This document shows positions 58,096 to 64,000 of a stretch of 64,000 nucleotides of DNA, one piece after another (within the stretch, counting starts at the first letter, position 1; each line of letters starts with the position of its first letter). Source of the DNA: Pseudomonas cichorii (lineage in GTDB: Bacteria > Pseudomonadota > Gammaproteobacteria > Pseudomonadales > Pseudomonadaceae); NCBI RefSeq assembly GCF_018343775.1, contig NZ_CP074349.1:2098001-2162000 (forward strand). Direction: 5' to 3'. Position numbers and translations under genes: made by a program. The notes beneath the pieces are model-generated. The model saw only the letters and a list, made by a program, of their open reading frames with translations, made no database searches and was not told where the DNA came from.

Positions 58096-59679
58096 TCAGA
58101 CGATAGGCTGGTCGCTCCACTCGCCATTGACCAGTCGTTTCAGACCCAGCGGGTTGGCGTTCTGCAGGGCAGGTGGCAACAGGCTGTCAGCCTGGTTCTG
58201 ATAGCAGATCGGACGCAGGAAACGATCGATGGCCAGGCTGCCTACCGAGGTGCCGCGGGCATCGGAAGTCGCCGGGTAAGGACCGCCATGGACCATGGCA
58301 TCGCAGACTTCGACGCCAGTCGGGTAGCCATTGATCAGAATGCGACCGACTTTCTCTTCCAGCAGCGGCAGCAGCCAGTTGTATTTGGCCAGGTCTGTCT
58401 GCTCGCCGATCAGGGTCGCGGTGAGCTGACCACGCAAGGCCAGCAGCGCTTTCTTCAGTTCGGCATCGTCAGCGACTTCGATCACCAGCGTGGTCGGGCC
58501 GAAAACTTCTTCCTGCAACAGTTCGTCACCGTTGAGCAGCAGGCTGACATCAGCCTTGAACAGTTGTGCCTGAGCCTGCTTGCCTTCCTGCGGCTTGCCT
58601 GCCAGATGCGTTATGCCCGGATGTGACAGCAAGTGCTCGACACCTTTGCTGTAGCTGCGCAGACCGCCAGCGTTGAGCATGGTTTGCGGGGCCTGACCGC
58701 CCATGTGCTCGGTCAGTTGCTCAAGGAAGGCCGAGAAGGTTGCAGAGCGCAGACCGATCACCACGCCAGGGTTGGTGCAGAACTGGCCAGCACCCATGAC
58801 AACCGAAGCCGCCAGATCCTTGGCCACGGTTTCGCCGCGTGCTGCCAACGCTTCCGGCAGCAGCACCACCGGGTTGATGCTCGACATTTCCGCGAAGACC
58901 GGAATCGGTTGCGGACGTTCGGCGGCCATCTTGCTCAGGGCGTTACCGCCGCCCAGAGAACCGGTGAAACCGACAGCCTGAATGGCCGGGTGCTTGACCA
59001 GTCCTTCACCGACGCCATTGCCGAAGATCATGTTGAACACACCTTTTGGCATCTGGGTGCGTTCGGCTGCGCGAATAATTGCACTGCCCACCAGATCGGC
59101 GGTGGCCATGTGGCCGCTGTGAGCCTTGAAGACCACCGGGCAACCGGCTGCCAGCGCAGCAGCGGTATCACCACCGGCGGTGGAGAAGGCCAGCGGGAAG
59201 TTGCTGGCGCCGAACACGGCGACCGGGCCTACACCGATGCGGTATTGGCGCAGGTCCACACGTGGCAGAGGCTTTCGGTCCGGCAGCGGCAGGTCGATGC
59301 GGGCACCGAGGTAATCGCCACGGCGCAGAACCTTGGCGAACAGACGCATCTGACCGCTGGTACGACCACGTTCACCCTGGATACGCGCTTGAGGCAGAGC
59401 GGTTTCCTGGCAGACGATGGCGACGAAGTCATCGCCCAACTGGTCGATCTCGTCAGCGATGGCTTCAAGGAACTCGGCGCGACGGGCCGGGCTCAGTTGA
59501 CGGAATTCCGGGAAGGCTTCTTTGGCAGCCAGGGCAGCGGCATCGATTTCGCCATCGGTGGCCTGGGAGAAGCTGTACGGCAGTTCTTCACCGGTCGTGG
59601 CGTCGAGGCTTTTCTGCTGGATCTGACCCAGGGCGCTGCGGCCACCAGCGATGAAGTTGTGGCCGAGAATGTTAGGCAT
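58096..59679 (-). CDS. aldH: Aldehyde dehydrogenase (2-oxoglutarate semialdehyde dehydrogenase-like)
   Basis: A 527-residue NADP-type aldehyde dehydrogenase. The Rossmann region has VFGASNFPLAFSTAGGDTAA (about 154-173); the catalytic Glu is in VFAEMSSINPV (about 262-272) and the catalytic Cys in GAGQFCTNPG (about 297-306). Length and motifs suit the 2-oxoglutarate semialdehyde dehydrogenase group, which works in pentose and hydroxyproline breakdown. A gene named aldH is reported beside the hrp island of P. cichorii and tied to host-specific virulence; this is recalled, not checked. Convergent with the hrpL-GNAT pair. Confidence 0.9.
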   Translation of the reverse strand: MPNILGHNFIAGGRSALGQIQQKSLDATTGEELPYSFSQATDGEIDAAALAAKEAFPEFRQLSPARRAEFLEAIADEIDQLGDDFVAIVCQETALPQARIQGERGRTSGQMRLFAKVLRRGDYLGARIDLPLPDRKPLPRVDLRQYRIGVGPVAVFGASNFPLAFSTAGGDTAAALAAGCPVVFKAHSGHMATADLVGSAIIRAAERTQMPKGVFNMIFGNGVGEGLVKHPAIQAVGFTGSLGGGNALSKMAAERPQPIPVFAEMSSINPVVLLPEALAARGETVAKDLAASVVMGAGQFCTNPGVVIGLRSATFSAFLEQLTEHMGGQAPQTMLNAGGLRSYSKGVEHLLSHPGITHLAGKPQEGKQAQAQLFKADVSLLLNGDELLQEEVFGPTTLVIEVADDAELKKALLALRGQLTATLIGEQTDLAKYNWLLPLLEEKVGRILINGYPTGVEVCDAMVHGGPYPATSDARGTSVGSLAIDRFLRPICYQNQADSLLPPALQNANPLGLKRLVNGEWSDQPIV

Positions 59680-59838
59680 CGGTATCTCCTGTTGTTTTGA
59701 CGTGGGAGACAGGTCCGGATAAAAGCGGGACCTGCGCTCCTTTATGGGTTGCCGAATCTGTGAGGTCAGCAGTCATCGTACAACTTGGTCGGCAGCATAT
59801 GCAACTGCCAAAGCAGGATAGCGGCAGGAACGAATCGC

Positions 59839-60717
59839 TTACCCGCGAAGCGCATCCAGCACCTTGCGCAATGCCTTGCTCACCGGTTTGTCCTGACGCA
59901 ACACGATGCCCAGTGTACGGTTCAGTCCCGGTGTCAGCGAGTGGACTTGCAGCCCGCGCCGATGATGGGTCGCGGCTACCGACATACGGGGCACGATGCT
60001 GTAACCCAGACCTGCGGCGACCATCTCCTTGATGGCTTCGATGCTGCCCAGTTCCATCACCGGTTTGATGCGGATGCCCGCCTGCAAGTACCACTCGTTG
60101 ATGAGCAGGCGTGTGCTGCTGCCGGCTTCGAACACCACCAGCGGGTAATCGCTGAGTGTCTTGGGTGTGAAGGCCTCGGGCAGCGGGTCTTGCTGGCTGG
60201 CGAAAATCGCCACGAATTCATCTTCCAGCAGCGGTGTGACTTCCAGGCTACGGCCTGAAGCGGGCAGGGTAACCAGAGCCAGGTCCAGACGGTTTTCTTC
60301 AACGGCCTTGAGGATACCGTCAGTGTTGCCAGTGCTCACCCGCACGTCCAGATCGGGGAAGCGTCGCCGCAGGTCTTGCAGTATCGGCGGCAGCAGGTGA
60401 ATGCAGGCGGTGGCTCCGGTGCCGATGGCAATCTGTCCGGCTATGCCATGGGCATGGCTGGCAAGCTCCAGCATGGCGTCTTCAACCACCGCGTCGATTC
60501 GCGAGACATGTTCCAGCAAGGTGCTGCCTGCCGAGGTGGGTTTGATGCGCTTGCCCACTCGCTCGATCAATCGCAGGTTCAGGTGCTCTTCCAGTTGCCG
60601 CACTTGCAGGCTTACCGCTGGTTGGGTCAGGTTCAGGCGTTCGGCTGCCGCCGAGAAGCTGCCGTGGGCGATGACCAGCGAGAAGGTGTGCAGATGGTTG
60701 AGGTTCAGTCGGCGCAT
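59839..60717 (-). CDS. LysR-type transcriptional regulator
   Basis: A 292-residue LysR regulator. The N-terminal helix-turn-helix is within SFSAAAERLNLTQPAVSLQV (about 20-39). The substrate-binding domain (about 90-290) has two lobes and resembles the CynR/CysB group. It is divergent from the acetyltransferase gene at 60824, which it may control, and lies 159 bases upstream of aldH in the same direction; I see no promoter element or gene in that gap. Confidence 0.9.
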   Translation of the reverse strand: MRRLNLNHLHTFSLVIAHGSFSAAAERLNLTQPAVSLQVRQLEEHLNLRLIERVGKRIKPTSAGSTLLEHVSRIDAVVEDAMLELASHAHGIAGQIAIGTGATACIHLLPPILQDLRRRFPDLDVRVSTGNTDGILKAVEENRLDLALVTLPASGRSLEVTPLLEDEFVAIFASQQDPLPEAFTPKTLSDYPLVVFEAGSSTRLLINEWYLQAGIRIKPVMELGSIEAIKEMVAAGLGYSIVPRMSVAATHHRRGLQVHSLTPGLNRTLGIVLRQDKPVSKALRKVLDALRG

Positions 60718-60823
60718 GGCAAAGTTTTACTTATGCTGAGGATGAATGATCATAGCTTTGTTTATGAATTGCCGCGCTGCATCATTGTTCCCATTCAATA
60801 GCACCCGCCAAAGAGTCTTCAAG

Positions 60824-61363
60824 ATGAACGATGTCCTGACCCTGCGTGACGCCCGCGACGATGATATGCCCATGGTCCATGCGATCTATGCCGAACATGT
60901 GCTGGAGGGGATTTCCAGCTTTGAGCTGGAGCCGCCGAGTCTGGCGGAAATGCGGCGTCGGCGCGCCGAAGTGCTCGCCAAGGGGTTGCCTTATCGGGTT
61001 GCCGAGCGCCTGGGTGAAGTAGTGGGCTATGGCTATGTCACGCCTTATCGGCCGCGTCCGGGCTACCGGTTTACTGTGGAAGACTCGGTTTATGTGCGCA
61101 GTGGTATGGGGGGCCTGGGCATCGGCCAGGCGCTGCTCGGAGAACTGGTCGAGCACTGCGTCGAAGGCGGCTGGCGGCAGATGATCGCCATTATCGGTAA
61201 CAGTGAGAATACCGCGTCGATCCGCCTGCACGAACGCCTGGGTTTTCATCGGGTAGGCGTCTTCGAGTCGGTGGGCTTCAAGCACGGACGCTGGGTCGAT
61301 ACCGTGCTGATGCAGCGTGCCTTGGGCGGCGGTTCGCTCAGCCTGCCTGAACCTGTTGTGTGA
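60824..61363 (+). CDS. pat: Phosphinothricin N-acetyltransferase-like GNAT
   Basis: A 179-residue GNAT enzyme of the PAT/Bar type. The N-terminal segment includes IYAEHVLEGISSFELEPPS (about 19-37); the acetyl-CoA motif is SGMGGLGIGQALLGELVE (about 92-109) and the C-terminal region has IRLHERLGFHRVGVF. It acetylates amino groups of phosphinothricin, methionine sulfoximine or similar amino acids. ATG 60824 is preferred over in-frame starts further upstream. A pat gene at this location is reported in P. cichorii (recalled). It ends 6 bases before an MFS gene. Confidence 0.88.
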   Translation: MNDVLTLRDARDDDMPMVHAIYAEHVLEGISSFELEPPSLAEMRRRRAEVLAKGLPYRVAERLGEVVGYGYVTPYRPRPGYRFTVEDSVYVRSGMGGLGIGQALLGELVEHCVEGGWRQMIAIIGNSENTASIRLHERLGFHRVGVFESVGFKHGRWVDTVLMQRALGGGSLSLPEPVV

Positions 61364-61369
61364 TACCGG

Positions 61370-62536
61370 GTGAACGGCTCGGGCTTGCCCCGGCATGCAG
61401 TGTTGCGACTGGGCGTTGCGCAGTTGATCAATTGGGGCGTGACCTTTTACCTGCCGGGCGCTTTTGGCAACGCCATCGCCGATGACCTGGGCTGGAGCGG
61501 GCAACGGGTTTTTGCCGGATTATCGGTGGCGATGCTGGTCATGGGGCTGGTTTCTCCACTGGTTGCCCGTCTGATCCAGCATCTGGGCGCACGGCAGGTG
61601 ATGCAGACGGGAGCCTTGTTCAATACGGTCGGATGCTGTGCTCTGGCGCTGTGTCATGGCCCGACGCTGTACTTCATGGCGTGGTGCATCCTTGGCGTCG
61701 GGATGCGTTTGTCCCTTTACGATGCGCTGTTTGCAGTGCTGGCCGGATTACTGGCTGCCAGAGCCCGTCCTCTGATGATGCAGATCACTTTGCTGGGTGG
61801 CCTGGCTTCAGCGGTGTTCTGGCCCTTGGGGCATTACTTGCAGGACGTTTTTGGCTGGCGCAGTGCGCTTGGGGTGTATGCCGCTCTGGCGCTGTTCAGC
61901 GGGCTGTTAGCGAGCGGGCTGCCGGACGCCCGTACAGGTTTTGCACAAGAGCGTGTCGAATCCGGCGAGCCGCCCATTGCCACGCCTTATCTGCCGCAGA
62001 TTGGTTATGCCTTGAGCATGATGTTGATCGGCTTCATGTCTGCCGGTCTGTCGGCGCACTTGCCAGCGATGCTGGCGGGGGTCGGTGTTCCGCTGGGGCT
62101 GGTGGCCTTGTGGGGCATCGGGCAGACCAGCGCTCGCCTGTTGCAGGTGTTGCTGGGGCAATCCATGTCGGCGTTGCGCTTGAATGTCTGGGTGGGTGCC
62201 GGTCTTGCGCTGTGTTTTGCCATGGCGCTCATGAGCCAGGGACGAGTCTGGCTGGCCTGTCTGTTCATCTTTGGCTATGGGGCCATGAACGGCCTGTGTA
62301 CCTTGCTGCGTGCCAGCCTGCCGTTCGAGCTTTTTGCCCATGCCCGCTACACCCAGTTGCAGGGCAGGCTGCTGGCACCGGGTTTTCTGTGTGCGGCGGG
62401 CGCACCCTGGTTCTACGCTCTGGTGCGTGAAACGTCGGGGGATCGCGGGCTGGTAGTGCTCTCGTTGGCTATCAGTCTGCTGGTGTGGGGCCTGGCGATG
62501 GTTCTGCGGCGCTACGCTCAGGTGTCTGTCGTTTGA
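61370..62536 (+). CDS. MFS transporter
   Basis: A 388-residue major facilitator with about twelve membrane segments, starting LRLGVAQLINWGVTFYLPGA (about 13-32). The start is GTG 61370, 6 bases after pat, so the pair is probably one operon; it may move the substrate or product of the acetyltransferase. Halves are joined by a central polar loop (about 185-205). It resembles monocarboxylate or drug transporters; specificity unknown. Confidence 0.88.
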   Translation: MNGSGLPRHAVLRLGVAQLINWGVTFYLPGAFGNAIADDLGWSGQRVFAGLSVAMLVMGLVSPLVARLIQHLGARQVMQTGALFNTVGCCALALCHGPTLYFMAWCILGVGMRLSLYDALFAVLAGLLAARARPLMMQITLLGGLASAVFWPLGHYLQDVFGWRSALGVYAALALFSGLLASGLPDARTGFAQERVESGEPPIATPYLPQIGYALSMMLIGFMSAGLSAHLPAMLAGVGVPLGLVALWGIGQTSARLLQVLLGQSMSALRLNVWVGAGLALCFAMALMSQGRVWLACLFIFGYGAMNGLCTLLRASLPFELFAHARYTQLQGRLLAPGFLCAAGAPWFYALVRETSGDRGLVVLSLAISLLVWGLAMVLRRYAQVSVV

Positions 62537-62646
62537 TAGACTATTTGCATATTTATATAGAAGTTAAATGAATTTATAGAATGTTTTGTCCGGTGATATG
62601 GTTTTAACCAATTGCCGAAACCTTGAGAAAAGTTATTAAAAATTCT

Positions 62647-62664
62647 CGGTGAAGGCCTTCACCG
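62647..62664 (+). promoter_or_regulatory. Perfect 18-bp palindrome upstream of the ABC binding-protein gene
   Basis: CGGTGAAGGCCTTCACCG is followed by TTTT on the + strand and lies 26 bases before the start codon at 62690. It could be a repressor site or a leader hairpin. The rest of the 62537-62689 gap is AT-rich with no gene. Confidence 0.5.
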
Positions 62665-62689
62665 TTTTCATTCTCAAGGAACGACTCGC

Positions 62690-63763
62690 ATGGCCGCTTT
62701 TGATTCTTTAACCCGTCGACGCTTGCTGGGATGGGCCAGTGCCGTTCTGGCCAGCCCTTTGCTGCTGTCGTTGCCGCGTTCCGGCTGGGCAGTGGATGAG
62801 CATGCCGGGCATCTGAGTCATCCGGATATCGAGCCTGACGGTACCGGTGATTTCATTCGTCTGGCTGAACCGCGAGCACTCAAGCTGGCGGTCAACCTCA
62901 ACGCGGTCTGCCTGGCGCCAGTGGTCATCGCCCATGGCCAGGGCTTCTTCAAGAAGCACAACCTGGACGTGGAACTGGTCAACTTCGGCAACTCCACCGA
63001 GGTGCTGCTGGAAGCCATTGCCACCGGCAAGGCTGATGCCGGTGTCGGCATGGCGCTACGCTGGCTCAAGGCGCTGGAGCAGGGCTTCGACGTCAAGCTG
63101 ACGGCGGGCACTCATGGCGGCTGCCTGCGCCTGCTCAGTGCCGTCAACAGCCCGGTCAACAAGCTCGAAGACCTTAAGGGCAAGGCCATCGGCGTAACCG
63201 ACATGGCCAGCCCTGACCGCAACTTTTTCTCGGTACTGCTCAAAAAGCATGGCGTTGACCCGGTGCGGGATGTGGACTGGCGTCTTTACCCCGCAGACCT
63301 GCTGGGTACGGCGCTGGAGCGGGGCGAAGTGCAGGCGGTCAGCGGCAGCGACCCGTTCATGTATCGCCTGATCAACGCTGGCAAGGCGCGTGAACTGTCC
63401 ACCAATCTGGTGGAGGAATACGCCAACCTGAGCTGCTGCGTGGTGGGTGTCACCGGCAAGCTGGTGCGTGAAGAAAAGCGTGTGGTGGCAGCCCTGACTC
63501 AGGCGATTCTTGAGGCTCACGCTTACGCCGTGAAGCATCCCGAAGTGGTCGCCAAGGGCTTTCAGGCCCATGCCTTGAACACTTCGGTGGAAGAGGTTCA
63601 GGCGATCCTTCATGATCATACTCATGGCCATCATGCCGTCGGCGCCGCACTGACCAGAGAAATCCAGACCTACGTCACGGACCTGAAAACCGTTGAAGTC
63701 ATCCGCCAGAGTACCGATGCCGTCGAGTTCTCCAGAGAGATTACCGCCGATGTCTTCAGCTGA
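62690..63763 (+). CDS. ABC transporter substrate-binding protein, NrtA/SsuA type, with Tat-like leader
   Basis: A 357-residue periplasmic binding protein. The leader contains TRRRLLGWASAVLASPLLL (about 7-25), a Tat-like twin-arginine region. The mature part has the NMT1/SsuA fold with VIAHGQGFFKKHNLDVELV (about 78-96) and DMASPDRNFFSVLLKKHGV (about 172-190). Two His clusters are unusual: EHAGHLSHPD after the leader (about 37-46) and HDHTHGHH near residue 310. They suggest a metal cofactor or ligand. It overlaps the permease start, so it belongs to an ABC operon running out of the window. Confidence 0.87.
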   Translation: MAAFDSLTRRRLLGWASAVLASPLLLSLPRSGWAVDEHAGHLSHPDIEPDGTGDFIRLAEPRALKLAVNLNAVCLAPVVIAHGQGFFKKHNLDVELVNFGNSTEVLLEAIATGKADAGVGMALRWLKALEQGFDVKLTAGTHGGCLRLLSAVNSPVNKLEDLKGKAIGVTDMASPDRNFFSVLLKKHGVDPVRDVDWRLYPADLLGTALERGEVQAVSGSDPFMYRLINAGKARELSTNLVEEYANLSCCVVGVTGKLVREEKRVVAALTQAILEAHAYAVKHPEVVAKGFQAHALNTSVEEVQAILHDHTHGHHAVGAALTREIQTYVTDLKTVEVIRQSTDAVEFSREITADVFS

Positions 63764-64000
63764 AGCTTCTACCCTGACGAGTGAAGAGCCCCGCGAGGCT
63801 TTCGGCTTCTGGAAGCTGGGCGCAGTGGCCGTCTTTGCCTGGATTCTGGTAGCGGCATTGACCTTGTACTTGCCCAATGCCACACGCAAATGGCCGATGA
63901 CCGAAGGCCTGGCCAATCTGTGCCTGGCGATTGCCCTGTTGATTTTGCTGGCCGGTATTGCCGGGCGCTGGTCCGACGGCCTGGCGCGTCGAGCCCAAGC
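63750..64000 (+). CDS. ABC transporter permease, N-terminal part (cut by the window end)
   Basis: ATG 63750 overlaps the binding-protein stop by 14 bases. The visible 83 codons give a polar N-terminus (about 1-22) and two hydrophobic segments (about 26-46 and 56-70) ending in DGLARRAQA. Position and topology fit the permease of a nitrate/sulfonate-type importer. The 3' end is outside the window. Confidence 0.75.
   Translation, partial: MSSAEASTLTSEEPREAFGFWKLGAVAVFAWILVAALTLYLPNATRKWPMTEGLANLCLAIALLILLAGIAGRWSDGLARRAQ

Overview
The window is a stretch of chromosome from a plant-associated fluorescent Pseudomonas of the P. syringae complex, most like P. viridiflava or P. cichorii. It holds an almost complete Hrp1-type type III secretion (T3SS) island. 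The evidence is the full set of hrp/hrc structural genes, the HrpS and HrpL regulators, the effector AvrE, the helper HrpW, and six HrpL-dependent 'hrp boxes' (GGAACC-N15/16-CCACNNA). The layout differs from the classical P. syringae island. There is no hrpR beside hrpS, hrcQ is one gene rather than hrcQa/hrcQb, hrpA is short, and avrE, its chaperone gene and hrpW lie between the two hrp/hrc halves instead of in a flanking conserved effector locus. This resembles the single-part island (S-PAI) described for P. viridiflava and the P. cichorii island with aldH and pat on the flank (recalled literature, not searched).

Layout. 1-6.0 kb is the left flank: a methyl-accepting chemotaxis gene with an in-frame stop, a sarcosine/N-methyltryptophan oxidase, and an amino-acid ABC uptake system without an ATPase gene. 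6.4-14.4 kb is T3SS half 1, all on + : hrpS, the hrpA-hrpZ-hrpB-hrcJ-hrpD-hrpE operon, and the hrpF-hrpG-hrcC-hrpT-hrpV operon. 14.4-23.7 kb is the effector block: an AvrF/DspF-type chaperone, hrpW plus a small coupled gene, a beta-hydroxylase-like gene, and avrE on the opposite strand. 24.0-34.1 kb holds accessory genes: a YkgJ-type protein, a pirin, an azoreductase, an RND pump pair, a MipA/OmpV protein and a two-component system. 34.2-45.3 kb is a tight 12-gene minus-strand operon: two HAD phosphatases, an MFS transporter, a leaderless solute-binding protein, two Nudix hydrolases, an MTA phosphorylase, a membrane desaturase, an FAD oxidoreductase, two paralogous DegT aminotransferases and a Gfo/Idh/MocA dehydrogenase. 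46.0-56.5 kb is T3SS half 2, the hrpJ-hrcV-hrpQ-hrcN-hrpO-hrpP-hrcQ-hrcR-hrcS-hrcT-hrcU operon on minus. 56.7-57.9 kb is hrpL coupled to a GNAT gene. 58.1-64 kb is the right flank: an aldehyde dehydrogenase, a LysR regulator, a phosphinothricin-type acetyltransferase, an MFS transporter and the start of an SsuA/NrtA-type ABC system.

How it works together. HrpS, restrained by HrpV, should drive hrpL from a sigma-54 promoter near 56.69 kb. HrpL then reads the hrp boxes in front of hrpA, hrpF, the chaperone gene, hrpW, avrE and hrpJ, so one ECF sigma factor controls the apparatus, pilus, harpins and effector. The most intriguing unexplained content is the 11-kb operon between the two secretion halves. 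Its dehydrogenase, PLP aminotransferase and HAD phosphatase set matches the enzyme classes of NtdC/NtdA/NtdB-type amino-sugar synthesis, with added tailoring and export genes. That product assignment is inference.
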